NCBI GenBank assembly: GCA_034520365.1
Contig: JAXHNP010000002.1
Location: 496,001 to 560,000, forward strand
DNA from: Desulfobacterales bacterium
GTDB taxonomy: Bacteria > Desulfobacterota > Desulfobacteria > Desulfobacterales > Desulfosalsimonadaceae
Direction: 5' to 3'
Length of the DNA stretch: 64,000 nt
In this document: piece after piece, positions 52,294-61,951 of the stretch
How positions within the stretch are numbered: the first letter of the stretch is position 1
Layout of the letters: the number at the start of each line of letters is the position of its first letter
Program-made: the position numbers and the translations under genes
The notes under the pieces: generated by a model
Database searches by the model: none
Told to the model about the DNA's origin: nothing
What the model saw: the letters and a program-made list of their open reading frames with translations, nothing else

Positions 52294-54105
52294 TGTGCCC
52301 CCTAACTATTTATGCACAATATATTCACATTCTACTTGACAATTGACACAATATATTGCTATTGTACCCTCTAACTTAAAGGGGGCGCTATGGCATATAT
52401 TACCAGGAAGAAGATTAAAGGCATCACCTATTATTATGCGGAAGAAAGCGAGAGGCGAGACGGCAAGTCTCGAAGAAAATGGCAAAAATATTTAGGACCT
52501 TTGCACAAAATCATTGAAGCGGTAGAGGGAGAACCATTAAAGCCGGATTATGCAGAGATTTTCCAGCTCGGCGGCCCGGCAGCCTATTTAAATACGTCCG
52601 AACAGATAAAGATGATACAAACCCTCGACAGTGTCCTCCCTAAACGGAACCAAGGACCATCAATTGGATTCTATTTGACGCTGGCCGCGATAAATCGGGG
52701 AATTGACGCAGTGAGTAAACGATCGATGTGGCCCTGGTTCCAGGATACAATTCTGTTTCGTGCGTTTCCTGAAGTCAACAAGGCCTCTCTGAGTTCGCAG
52801 CGGTTTTGGGACAACATGTCTGCGATTACAGAAGATAAAATAAAATGCGCTTGGATGAAACTTGTCAATTCCGTGTTGGACCGGGAAAAATTAGATTTGT
52901 CATGCACTTCATACGATGGCACCAATTTTTATACATTCATCGGTTCTTTTAACACGCGTTGCGCAATTGCCAAAAGAGGGAAAAACAAACAGGGGCGCGG
53001 TGATCTCAGGCAAATTAATTATGCCTTGTTCTGTACACGCAAAGACCACTTCCCACTATATTTCGATGTGTTCGAAGGCAATCGTCATGATTCAAAGGAG
53101 TTTGAGGTCTTGATTGACCTTTTTTTTCAAGCCTTTAAAAACAGGGCCCCAAAAGGCGATGGCATGACGATTGTATTTGATAAGGGCAATAACTCCAGCG
53201 AAAATTTAAACAGATTTATCAGGGATTCCGGTTTTCATTTTGTGGGTTCGGTAAAACCGGATGATCATAAAGAACTGGGCACAATCTCCAATAACGATAA
53301 ACGTTTTGAGCCCTTATCACATCCGCGGCTTGATCAGGTGAAGGCCTTTCGTACACATAAAAGAATATACGGAAAGGATCTTACCGTTGTGGTTACATTC
53401 AACGACAACCTTTATGTTTCACAGGTGAAGTCCATTAATAATGAAATCAACAAAAGCATGGGCAAACTCGACGCTATCGCCGCCAAATTAGACGACCGAG
53501 CAGCGGGTATAATAACCAGAGGCAAAAAACCGACGAAAGAGTCTATTCATAACCAAATGTCAAGAGCACTTTCCGGGCAACATATGAAAAACCTGATAGA
53601 AACAGTGATCGGTGAACGCGATGGCATTCCGACACTATCCTATAAAATAAATACGGATGAATATGCCAGGCTTGCCGATACATATCTGGGCAAAAACATT
53701 ATTATCACAGACAACCATAACTGGACGACAGAAGATATCGTTGTGACGTACCGGAGCCAGTACGTTATAGAGGATGTTTTCAAACAGATGAAAGACAGGA
53801 ACACGGGTACTTGGTGGCCCATGTATCATTGGACCGATAATATGATAAGAGTTCATGGGTTTTATTGCTCATTATCGCTGCTGCTTCGTGCCTTGATTAT
53901 GAAAAAAGCCAAAGAATCCGGGCTCCCCATGTCGATAAACAAATTGCATGATAAGCTTTTCGGAATCCGTGAAGTGTTGAATATATTTTCGAAAAAGAAG
54001 AATAAACAGAAGGCCCAATCCGTTGTTTCCAAACTGGATGAGGTGCAAGAAGAGCTTTTCAATTTATTTGAAATGAAAAAGTATTTGGCAAGTTAGGGAG
54101 GACAC
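52294..54105. mobile_element. IS1634-family insertion sequence (about 1.8 kb)
   Basis: Imperfect inverted ends: TGTGCCCCCTAACT at the left and AGTTAGGGAGGACAC at the right. It carries one large transposase gene. No clear target duplication is seen, and the outer boundaries may be off by several bases. AT-rich palindromes (ATATAATATATTATATATT) lie just outside the right end. The 128 nt between it and the IS630 element hold no gene. Confidence 0.75.
52390..54096 (+). CDS. IS1634-family (IS4-like) transposase
   Basis: A 568-residue DDE transposase. It has the N-terminal AYITRKKIKGITYYYAEES segment, a first catalytic Asp in SYDGTNFYTF, a second in IVFDKGNNSSEN, and the YREK-like region YRSQYVIEDVFKQMKDR carrying the Glu. 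GGGGGCGCT precedes the ATG. Uninterrupted, so possibly active. Confidence 0.93.
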   Translation: MAYITRKKIKGITYYYAEESERRDGKSRRKWQKYLGPLHKIIEAVEGEPLKPDYAEIFQLGGPAAYLNTSEQIKMIQTLDSVLPKRNQGPSIGFYLTLAAINRGIDAVSKRSMWPWFQDTILFRAFPEVNKASLSSQRFWDNMSAITEDKIKCAWMKLVNSVLDREKLDLSCTSYDGTNFYTFIGSFNTRCAIAKRGKNKQGRGDLRQINYALFCTRKDHFPLYFDVFEGNRHDSKEFEVLIDLFFQAFKNRAPKGDGMTIVFDKGNNSSENLNRFIRDSGFHFVGSVKPDDHKELGTISNNDKRFEPLSHPRLDQVKAFRTHKRIYGKDLTVVVTFNDNLYVSQVKSINNEINKSMGKLDAIAAKLDDRAAGIITRGKKPTKESIHNQMSRALSGQHMKNLIETVIGERDGIPTLSYKINTDEYARLADTYLGKNIIITDNHNWTTEDIVVTYRSQYVIEDVFKQMKDRNTGTWWPMYHWTDNMIRVHGFYCSLSLLLRALIMKKAKESGLPMSINKLHDKLFGIREVLNIFSKKKNKQKAQSVVSKLDEVQEELFNLFEMKKYLAS

Positions 54106-54340
54106 TTGATATAATATATTATATATTATATCAAAATGTTATGTATTTGATTTTTGATAAATCGTAAACTCAAGCTAGCCCCAAATTTTGACCAGCAAAA
54201 TTTCAACTCGGCTGCGTCCTGTTTCTTTCTTGGCTATATGGTCGGAAAATCACCTCGGCATAACCGGGGATTCCCAATAAAATTAATTGGAAAAGCAAAC
54301 AATTCTTTTCCTAAAAATTTTTTGAGGCTGCTAAATAAAA
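54106..54340. other. Gap after IS1634 element
   Basis: AT-rich, with no supported gene. The start marks a drop in GC that lasts to about 58 kb. Confidence 0.5.
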
Positions 54341-55393
54341 ATGGATGTAAAATATGTCAGTGAAATGGATTGGAGACATTTAAATAATTATATTAGCTCA
54401 AAAAAAATTGCAAATATTTATCATTCATGGGAATGGAAAAATACACTTACTTCTACCTACAATTTCACTCCTCTATATTTGTTCGCGGTTGAAAACAATT
54501 TTATTAAGGGTTTTCTTCCTCTTTTCAAATTAAAAAATATTTTTGGTCGAAAAAGTCTTATCAGTCTTCCATACAGCCATATGGTGCCAGTTTTATATGA
54601 TTCGCCGGAAGCGTGCGACGCTCTTTTGCATTCAGCGCAATCCATAGCTCAGAACATTAATGCTAAAGTATTGATGCTTAAATGTGATCAAAGATTTAGC
54701 AAACCCCAATGGAATGAATTTTCGAATAATTTTATTTCAACTCTCGATCTCCAGAGCGACATCAATTTAATTAAAAAAAATATTAAAAATAGCACACTTC
54801 GCAATATTAAAAAGGCAAAAAAAGAAAATGTAAAAATCGAAATTGGAAAAAAAATGATAGATTATAAAAATTTTTATGATCTTATGGTTGATACTCGTCG
54901 TAGACAAGGGGCTCCTCCTTACCCGCTCAACTTTTTTAAATCATTATATAATAATTTTGAGGAAGGCAATCGATGCCTTTTTCAAGCATTTAGGAATGGA
55001 CAATTATTGGCGGGAATTATAATGCTTTATTTTGGCGATACTGCAATTTATGCTTATGGGGCATCTGTTAGCAACAAATCTCTTATGCGCTTCAGACCGA
55101 ACGAATTGTTATTTTGGACTGCAATTAAAGATGCTTGCGAAAAAAATTATTCTGTTTTTGATTTTGGAATAACTCCATTTTATAATAAAGATTTGTTACA
55201 TTTTAAGTCTAGGTGGGGTGTCAAGACATATAAAATTATGTATGTATATCTTTCCGATTTGTCTAAACGGCAGAATCCATTAATTGACAGAAGCTCAACT
55301 TCTTATCGGCTTGCATCAAAATTTTTAACACGACTGCCCCGGCCAATAATAAAGGTCCTCGGTCCTCAACTACTTAAATTCATAGGATATTAA
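54341..55393 (+). CDS. FemAB/GNAT-like acyltransferase
   Basis: A 350-residue protein of the FemAB-like GNAT fold. The start WRHLNNYISSKKIANIYHSW, a middle FRNGQLLAGIIMLYFGDTAI, and the end FDFGITPFYNKDLLHFKSRW follow the pattern of the duplicated acetyltransferase domains. Such proteins join amino acids or acyl groups to lipid-linked sugars or peptidoglycan. Very AT-rich codon use sets it apart from genes left of the IS pair. Confidence 0.75.
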   Translation: MDVKYVSEMDWRHLNNYISSKKIANIYHSWEWKNTLTSTYNFTPLYLFAVENNFIKGFLPLFKLKNIFGRKSLISLPYSHMVPVLYDSPEACDALLHSAQSIAQNINAKVLMLKCDQRFSKPQWNEFSNNFISTLDLQSDINLIKKNIKNSTLRNIKKAKKENVKIEIGKKMIDYKNFYDLMVDTRRRQGAPPYPLNFFKSLYNNFEEGNRCLFQAFRNGQLLAGIIMLYFGDTAIYAYGASVSNKSLMRFRPNELLFWTAIKDACEKNYSVFDFGITPFYNKDLLHFKSRWGVKTYKIMYVYLSDLSKRQNPLIDRSSTSYRLASKFLTRLPRPIIKVLGPQLLKFIGY

Positions 55394-55411
55394 TATACAT
55401 TCGTTTACTTT

Positions 55412-56356
55412 ATGGAAATTACTTCTTTTAAAAAGATTTTACTTGGAGTGCAGCGGACGTTTAATTTTTACGATCCCTTAACTCGCGGAGTTGATCTTAA
55501 CTTTTCATCCGTCCTTCATTATCCTGTATTTATAGTTGGCACTCCACGTTCTGGTTCAACCCTGCTTTACCAACTATTGATTCAACAAGGTAATTTCGCC
55601 TATATTTCGAATTTAATGGCATTAATGCCTTCCTTTATGGTTTTATCTGCACGGCTCTTTAAAAAATTTCAAGAAGTTGAAAAGGTTAAATCAAGTAAAT
55701 ATGGATATATACCAGGTGCATTCTCTCCAAGCGAAGCGGGAGTGCTCTTTCAAAAGTGGTTTGATTCAAAACCGTCCTTAGAGTCTAAAAGACTAATTCG
55801 AAATACGTTTATATTAATCTCGAGATATCATGAGGCACCGTTACTCACTAAAAATTTAAAGAACAGCCTTAGGCTTGCCAATATTTATACTATTTTCCCC
55901 GAAGCACGATTTATTCATATAACAAGAAAACCTCTTTTTAATGCACAATCAATATTATTGACACGAAGACAGCTAATGAAAGATGAATCCTTATGGTGGA
56001 GTGTTGCTCCGGAGAATCATGAAAAAATTCTTAAAGAAGACCCATTATATCAAGTTTTATGGCAAGTGATGGAAATCAATAAACAGATAAAAAAATTTCA
56101 AGTCACCTATGAACCTAGCTATATTGAAATTTCGTATGAAAATCTGTGCGCCAACCCGAAAAAAGAAATAAATAATATATACAAAGAATTAGGACTACTA
56201 ACGCCAATGAATAACCTTGATAAAGAGGTTGTCGTCAACAATAACCAAATAGTCTTAAATCCTGAGGAGTGGGAAAAATTAAGCTGTTTTTACAAAAAAT
56301 TAAATGCTTCAGATTTCGAAGGAAAATCCATATCTTCTGATCCTTTGGCTGGTTAA
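55412..56356 (+). CDS. Sulfotransferase family protein
   Basis: A 314-residue sulfotransferase of the type with GTPRSGSTLLYQLL (43-56) as the PAPS loop and HITRKPLFNAQS as the 3'-phosphate segment. The later ISYENLCANPKKEI is usual for the family. It is more distant from the three other sulfotransferases here (45247, 48338, 50181). It lies in the AT-rich block, and its end overlaps the methyltransferase frame by 53 nt. Confidence 0.85.
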   Translation: MEITSFKKILLGVQRTFNFYDPLTRGVDLNFSSVLHYPVFIVGTPRSGSTLLYQLLIQQGNFAYISNLMALMPSFMVLSARLFKKFQEVEKVKSSKYGYIPGAFSPSEAGVLFQKWFDSKPSLESKRLIRNTFILISRYHEAPLLTKNLKNSLRLANIYTIFPEARFIHITRKPLFNAQSILLTRRQLMKDESLWWSVAPENHEKILKEDPLYQVLWQVMEINKQIKKFQVTYEPSYIEISYENLCANPKKEINNIYKELGLLTPMNNLDKEVVVNNNQIVLNPEEWEKLSCFYKKLNASDFEGKSISSDPLAG

Positions 56357-57077
56357 ATATAGCCGTTTAGAAAAAAAGAACGTTGCCGATTCGCTCATAA
56401 GGAAAATAAGGGAAACGCAAACTCCGATTTTTAAACATTTTAAAAATAATATGCACAATAAATACAATACATTAAATATAGTGGATAAAAATTATTTGAA
56501 CAATAATTTAATAATAAAATTTTTATTGAAAAATTTTTTAAATAAAAACAGTAAAAGTTTAAAAAAAATAAATGCTTATAAGTTAAAAGGATTAGATGTA
56601 GGGTGTGGTGAAGCCCACCTTTTATCATTTTTATTTAAAAATAACGTTTTAAATAAAATTACAGCACTCGATATAAATTATGAAAAATTGATCTATGCGA
56701 AAAATAATTATTCCTATTTTGATTATATACAATCAGACATTCATAATCTGCCATTTAATGAAAATTCCTTTGACTATGTAATAGCCAATGAAGTATTAGA
56801 GCACATCCGAGCCCCCTATAAGGCAATGCTCGAATTTAAACGAATATCAAAAAAAGACGGCTGGATCTTAATATCTGTGCCACATGAACCCTTCTTTTGC
56901 TTAGGAAATATATTAAGAGGGAAATATCTAAAAAATGGTGGTAAAACGCCATCTCATATGAATTTTTGGAGGAAAAAAGAATTCGAAGAATTTATTGATG
57001 AGTTTGTAATTATAAAGAATAAATATTGGATTTCAGTTTTTCCTTGGCTGCTATATTTAGGAAAGGTAAAAAAATAA
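56304..57077 (+). CDS. Class I SAM-dependent methyltransferase
   Basis: A 257-residue protein as opened; motif I LDVGCGEAHLLSF starts at 97, followed by TALDINYEKL, DYVIANEVLEHI and SVPHEPFF. It probably methylates a sugar or sugar lipid. The start is uncertain: ATG 56304 overlaps the previous gene by 53 nt, and ATG 56451 would give 208 residues with the SAM domain complete. Extremely AT-rich, suggesting recent transfer. Confidence 0.8.
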   Translation: MLQISKENPYLLILWLVKYSRLEKKNVADSLIRKIRETQTPIFKHFKNNMHNKYNTLNIVDKNYLNNNLIIKFLLKNFLNKNSKSLKKINAYKLKGLDVGCGEAHLLSFLFKNNVLNKITALDINYEKLIYAKNNYSYFDYIQSDIHNLPFNENSFDYVIANEVLEHIRAPYKAMLEFKRISKKDGWILISVPHEPFFCLGNILRGKYLKNGGKTPSHMNFWRKKEFEEFIDEFVIIKNKYWISVFPWLLYLGKVKK

Positions 57078-57079
57078 AT

Positions 57080-57982
57080 TCAATTTTCAGAATAACTTTT
57101 TTTATTTTTTTTACTAAAACCTTGAACATTTGAAATTATTAAACCGCATATAAAAACAAATATCTCTCCTAGTAAAAACCACAATCTACTTCCAACCGCT
57201 ATTGTAGTTGCTATCTCCAATGAATACCCACATTTTATGAGAAAAAAAGAAAGAAAGCCTTCACGAACCCCTATTCCGCCTGGAACAAAAAATGCCAAAA
57301 TGCCCAATGTGCTCGAAAGGATAAATATCGGTGCCACAATCCATGTGTTAGTTATGGATAAAGCTCCGACGAACCCATAAAATCCAATCCCCCAAGATAT
57401 CCAGAAAAGCAGGAACCAAGGGATAGCTCTAAATAGGTGCGGCCCTAGTAAAAGGATAATCGATCCCCCCTTTTTATAAAAATAGCTTTTTTCAGGCAGC
57501 AATTTTGAAAATGGGCATAAAATAAATATTAAAAACAGTATTTCAATAAAAAATAGAACCCAAAACCAACTGATCATGTAATACCATAAAACAATATTAC
57601 CCAGTATAATTCCAGTAGTAATGGCAATCCCCTGCCCTAAAAAAGAAATTGTCGTTATTCTAAAAATTGAATCTCCCTTTTTTTCTGCCACATATGCTGC
57701 CCGCCCGACAATAACCCAGAACTTCCCGGGCATATACTTTCCAAATATTGAAAGTCCAATTGAAGAAATTGATTCAGAATAAGTAACTTCCTTATTGCTT
57801 GCTTTGAGTAGACATTGCCATGCTTTAGCATTTAATAAAAAACCGATTAACATGAAAAATATGGAAAAAACTAATAGTACAAAGGATTGGACTTCAGGGA
57901 TAATCAGATAATTATTTTGATAAAGATGAAAAATCAGATATACAAGAGATATATAAATAAATAACTTAAAAAAAAATTTCAT
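57080..57982 (-). CDS. LPG-synthase-TM/flippase-like membrane protein
   Basis: A 300-residue protein with about eight transmembrane helices. GKYMPGKFWVIVGRAAYVAE and FFVPGGIGVREGFLSFFL are the family landmarks. It resembles the protein at 49233 in fold and motif order but is distant in sequence. It is the last gene of a minus-strand group that faces the methyltransferase. AT-rich like its neighbour on the left. Confidence 0.75.
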   Translation of the reverse strand: MKFFFKLFIYISLVYLIFHLYQNNYLIIPEVQSFVLLVFSIFFMLIGFLLNAKAWQCLLKASNKEVTYSESISSIGLSIFGKYMPGKFWVIVGRAAYVAEKKGDSIFRITTISFLGQGIAITTGIILGNIVLWYYMISWFWVLFFIEILFLIFILCPFSKLLPEKSYFYKKGGSIILLLGPHLFRAIPWFLLFWISWGIGFYGFVGALSITNTWIVAPIFILSSTLGILAFFVPGGIGVREGFLSFFLIKCGYSLEIATTIAVGSRLWFLLGEIFVFICGLIISNVQGFSKKNKKSYSEN

Positions 57983-58024
57983 CTTAATATCTAAAATTTA
58001 TGCTTCCCGGATTTTTAAAGATAG

Positions 58025-58972
58025 TCATTTCAACTCCTTGTTTGCTTCCATATCGAACCACATGGCAAAAAGGGTAAACAGGCTGCCGCTCATAAAGGCA
58101 AAAAAAGCTGCCAATGCGTTAATGTCAGGGATGTCACCATCTGAAAACCATACATAGAAGACCCGTACAAATAATAAAATCATTGTAATATAAAAAAATG
58201 CGCCCAAACCATAGAAGAAAATCAGTGGATGGAAATCCCGGATAATATACTTTTCTTTCATTCGCCATAAAAAGAGCTTGATTAACAGCCAGCTTATCGT
58301 AAAAAGAACTTTTCTTATCTTGATACCTGATTTCTCGCCAATGTTGTAAACAGGCTCAACCGGCACATCGCGGACCTTAAAATTATAGATATTTAATTTG
58401 ACGAGGATATCATTAGGCTGGCCATACCACTGATACATCTGATCCCAGTTTATTGTTTCAAGCGCTTTCCGGTTAATTGCTGCATAGCCGGACTGGGAAT
58501 CTGCGATATGCCAATATCCGGAGGCAATTTTGGTTAACAGGGAAAGAAAAGCATTGCCAAAATACCGCACCTTAGGGATTTTCTGATACGCCTCACCTGT
58601 AAAAAGCCGGTTTCCTTTACTGTAATCGACTTCCCCGTCAACCACCGGATCAAGAATGGCCGGCAGATCCGACGGCGCCATCTGCCCGTCTCCGGCCATA
58701 ACTACCGCCGCATCAAAATTATTATCCCGGGCATATTTGTAGCCCGTGGCAATTGCCCCCCCCACCCCCTTGTTTGTATCATGACGGATCAGTTCAATAT
58801 TATTATACTTCTCTTGGTATTGGCGGATTATATCCAAAGTTTTATCGTTACTTTTATCATCAATAATGACCATCTGATCGATGAATTCCGGCATTGTCTC
58901 TATCACCCGACCAATCTGGGTTTCTTCGTTATGTGCGGGAATTACTGCCGCAATGCGGTTATTTTTATACAT
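58025..58972 (-). CDS. GT2 polyprenyl-phosphate glycosyltransferase
   Basis: A 315-residue enzyme. VIPAHNEETQIGRVI and IIDDKSNDKT give the nucleotide site, and VMAGDGQMAPSDLPA the metal site. Transmembrane helices follow at about 220-310. It should load a sugar onto a polyprenyl carrier for the GT-C protein encoded upstream (59013-60698). Codon use is closer to the genome average than that of its left neighbour. Confidence 0.9.
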   Translation of the reverse strand: MYKNNRIAAVIPAHNEETQIGRVIETMPEFIDQMVIIDDKSNDKTLDIIRQYQEKYNNIELIRHDTNKGVGGAIATGYKYARDNNFDAAVVMAGDGQMAPSDLPAILDPVVDGEVDYSKGNRLFTGEAYQKIPKVRYFGNAFLSLLTKIASGYWHIADSQSGYAAINRKALETINWDQMYQWYGQPNDILVKLNIYNFKVRDVPVEPVYNIGEKSGIKIRKVLFTISWLLIKLFLWRMKEKYIIRDFHPLIFFYGLGAFFYITMILLFVRVFYVWFSDGDIPDINALAAFFAFMSGSLFTLFAMWFDMEANKELK

Positions 58973-59012
58973 GCGAAACCTGCCTTCTCAAAAAATGAAA
59001 CAAAATCAATAT

Positions 59013-60698
59013 TCAGGGTGACGTCACCATTCGCAGCAAGCCAAAGCCGTCTTTTGAGAATTCCGTGACGGTATAATTTTCAAAAAACTCTTTTAGCACG
59101 ATTTTATCGTGAATTGGGTATTTTTCCACCAAATAATTAAACACTGAAAAATTTATCAATAAATGGGTAAATCCCAGCCCCTGAAGATGTTCAGCAAGAT
59201 CGACGCCTGAATCAGCTTCAGATGCAATTTTTTGAAGCATTGTTGTACTGAATTCAATTTGTATATCAGAGTAATATCCCCGCCTGCTGAAATGCGGGGC
59301 AAATATTTTGGCGTCTTTGCCAAGATTTCTGTTGGCGTATTGAAACGCTGCATATTCCGGCCGGTATGTCTGGATATAGTCATCACGGGCAACTTTTTCT
59401 GTAATATACGCCAGCGGCTGAACATATCTGAATCGGTTGGCCATGTAAATGGCATTAAAGCCCAGCAGGATACAAACGATTCCAAAAATAGCAGCCTTTT
59501 TTACGGGCTCGGCAGGTGGATGGGGCAGCCTGTTTACAATAAAAGCTTGAATATTATATAGCCCATACATGGCAAGAATTACAAGCGGCGGCAGAATGGG
59601 GCCAAAATATCTGATGCGGATGCCGCGCTGTACACAGACAAATAATAGAAAAAAAACCGAGAAAAAAAGAAGCATCCACTTTTCCGTATTTTCCTGCCGG
59701 CTGCTATACCGGAGTCCGAAAAACGCAAATATCGGCAAAATCAAGAGAAACGGGTTGGTTCTGCCGTCAAAAAATTGAGGGTCATAGTCTTTACCCTGGA
59801 AAAACACCCTTGCCGGGATCAGGGCGATTTCCAGCCAGGATTCCTTATAAATTTGGCAGCGGACATTGATATGGGACATCTGTGCCCGCGCCTGTATTGC
59901 ATTGTCCGGAGCGATTTTCGCCGAAACTTTCTCCCCGGCATTAAAAATACCTTTGTAAAGTGGATAAACCGGATTGCCGGTCCATGCATAATTGCGAATC
60001 ATCCATGGAGAAAATACGGTTAAAGCCACTATCACAAATAAAGCGCACCAGCCAATCGATTTTACGTGGTAAAATTTATGGCTGGCATTATACCGTGCGT
60101 ATACAAAAGCCGTAAAAAGAGATAGTAAAAACAGACCGATCAAACCATTGTATTTTGTGCCAAGTGCCAGTCCGCAAAATGCTGCGCTGAAAATCAAATA
60201 TTTGGATTTAAAACCTGACTCGATCCATTTAAACAAAATTAAAATTGAGACAAATAAAAAGCAGATTAACCCAAGGTCAACGTAAACAATACTAGAAAGC
60301 CGGATGATAATTGGAATGGTAAGAAAAAAAAGGACGCCAAGCAACGCATAGGCTTTGTTAATATGCTGTTTTAAATACCAATAGAGCATTGCGGCGGTGA
60401 TCAGGCCAAAAGCGAAATGAATGAATTTTGGTATAATATCATTCTTGAAATACATGGGGATCAAATACAGCAGCTCAAGATTCATTGGGTAATAAGAAGC
60501 TTCCAGGTGGGGGATTTCGTAAATGCCGCCATGCTTGAGGTACAGTTTGGGCACCGCGAGATGATGGGTCAAGGCATCTGTGCTGACCGGGGGGACGCTT
60601 GCCAGAAGAGAAATAAAGACGATCACCGCGGCAAAAAGCAGGAGGAGGAAAATATGAACCAGTCTGTCACTGGCATTTGTCTCGGATTTGGGGGGCAT
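59013..60698 (-). CDS. GT-C-type membrane glycosyltransferase
   Basis: A 561-residue protein with about eleven transmembrane segments and a soluble C-terminal part. The first loop contains PPVSTDALTHHLAVPKLYLK, with the acidic residue and His pattern of GT-C enzymes. ATG 60698 is chosen because the frame upstream runs into the next gene. It probably transfers a lipid-linked sugar at the outer membrane face. It is 28 nt from the VKOR-DsbA gene. Confidence 0.82.
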   Translation of the reverse strand: MPPKSETNASDRLVHIFLLLLFAAVIVFISLLASVPPVSTDALTHHLAVPKLYLKHGGIYEIPHLEASYYPMNLELLYLIPMYFKNDIIPKFIHFAFGLITAAMLYWYLKQHINKAYALLGVLFFLTIPIIIRLSSIVYVDLGLICFLFVSILILFKWIESGFKSKYLIFSAAFCGLALGTKYNGLIGLFLLSLFTAFVYARYNASHKFYHVKSIGWCALFVIVALTVFSPWMIRNYAWTGNPVYPLYKGIFNAGEKVSAKIAPDNAIQARAQMSHINVRCQIYKESWLEIALIPARVFFQGKDYDPQFFDGRTNPFLLILPIFAFFGLRYSSRQENTEKWMLLFFSVFFLLFVCVQRGIRIRYFGPILPPLVILAMYGLYNIQAFIVNRLPHPPAEPVKKAAIFGIVCILLGFNAIYMANRFRYVQPLAYITEKVARDDYIQTYRPEYAAFQYANRNLGKDAKIFAPHFSRRGYYSDIQIEFSTTMLQKIASEADSGVDLAEHLQGLGFTHLLINFSVFNYLVEKYPIHDKIVLKEFFENYTVTEFSKDGFGLLRMVTSP

Positions 60699-60726
60699 TC
60701 TGATTAAATAAAATTTTTTTGCGGAT

Positions 60727-61905
60727 TTAAAACATCCCGTAGTCTTTGAGTGCTTCTGCCGGTATTGAGCCCTGATAGACCCGATCATTGATAACAAAAC
60801 CCGGCGTACCGGTCAGGCCGTATTTAATGCCGGCCTGAATGTCTTTTTTCAAATATTTCCACAATTGTTGATCCCTCCAGATATCCCGGATTTCTTCAGA
60901 TGGTATTCCCGCCTGCTCCGCGAGTTTACGGATATTGACGGCCGCCACGTGTCGACTTAAGTCAAACAGGATGTCATTCATAACCCAGAACTTATCTTTT
61001 TTAGCAGCGTAAAGCGAGACAATTGCAAGTTTGGCCGCACCTTCATGATAGGGCCGGTCAACGATTGGATTGACTTTATGATCCATTGGAAAATGGCGGT
61101 GTACAAGCCGGATTTTGTCCGGATAGGCCTGTATGAGACGCCTTAGAAAATAATGCATCTTTTTACACGGAAAGCACCTGTAGTCGGTAAATTCCACAAT
61201 CACTAGTTTGGGGTTTTCAGCGCCGATCCAGGGATGGCCGTCGCTTGTCATGCCGGTTGGCAAATTAGTTGATGGCGAAGGTGGCGTCAATTGCCAGTAA
61301 GGCGGAAAAAACATCAGCAGCAGTAAAAGCCCCAGTCCGACTGCTGCGCCCCCACCAATGGAAAGCTTTGGGTACGCAAGCAAGTGCTTTATGTCCAGGG
61401 CCAATGCCTTGAAAATGCTTTCACAATGAAAGCGTTTACGGACAATCCATGTAAAATACAGCAGCAAAAGGTTTACCGCATAACTCAGGATGCACATAAT
61501 GCAGTAACTGCCAATGATATAACTGGATATCACGGCAAGAACAATACTATAGACTGTAAACCCCAGAGAAAGAAGAAATAAAATTGACCAGATGCGTTTT
61601 TTTTGCGCTTTTTGCGGCCAGGCAAACACGAGCAGAATCAGGAAAAAGGCATATCCGATAATGCCCCATACCGGCACTGGCACGCCGAATAGGATGGAAT
61701 ATGGGCTCTGGGAAACCGTGTCACAGTTAAAACTCCGGGATATGGCACAAAAGCTTTTGTAAGCCATATCGGTATATATTCGATAATGGGAAAATGCTAG
61801 GTAAAAGGAGTCGAAAAGACCAACAAGCACAACAAGTAAAACGGGAATAAAATAGTAGTTATAATGCAGAGGGATGATTTGTTTTTTGGATTTAAAAAAT
61901 TTCAT
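60727..61905 (-). CDS. VKOR-DsbA fusion disulfide oxidoreductase
   Basis: A 392-residue membrane protein that forms protein disulfides in the periplasm. The N-terminal VKOR domain has four helices with CX7C (Cys53, Cys61) in the loop and CIMC (Cys135-138), which reduces quinone. After a helix at 183-200, a thioredoxin/DsbA domain has CFPC (244-247) and the cis-proline loop TGTPGF. The fusion replaces DsbA plus DsbB. It sits between GT-C genes, possibly to oxidise glycan-locus proteins. Confidence 0.92.
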   Translation of the reverse strand: MKFFKSKKQIIPLHYNYYFIPVLLVVLVGLFDSFYLAFSHYRIYTDMAYKSFCAISRSFNCDTVSQSPYSILFGVPVPVWGIIGYAFFLILLVFAWPQKAQKKRIWSILFLLSLGFTVYSIVLAVISSYIIGSYCIMCILSYAVNLLLLYFTWIVRKRFHCESIFKALALDIKHLLAYPKLSIGGGAAVGLGLLLLLMFFPPYWQLTPPSPSTNLPTGMTSDGHPWIGAENPKLVIVEFTDYRCFPCKKMHYFLRRLIQAYPDKIRLVHRHFPMDHKVNPIVDRPYHEGAAKLAIVSLYAAKKDKFWVMNDILFDLSRHVAAVNIRKLAEQAGIPSEEIRDIWRDQQLWKYLKKDIQAGIKYGLTGTPGFVINDRVYQGSIPAEALKDYGMF

Positions 61906-61951
61906 TTTTCAAACCTGATTAACGTTGTAGCTTCAGAAAAATAAAAACCAG

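Noticed and set aside
52294..54105. Target duplication for the IS1634-family element
   Set aside because: Flanks ATATTTT and TTGATAT do not form a direct repeat; exact ends remain uncertain.
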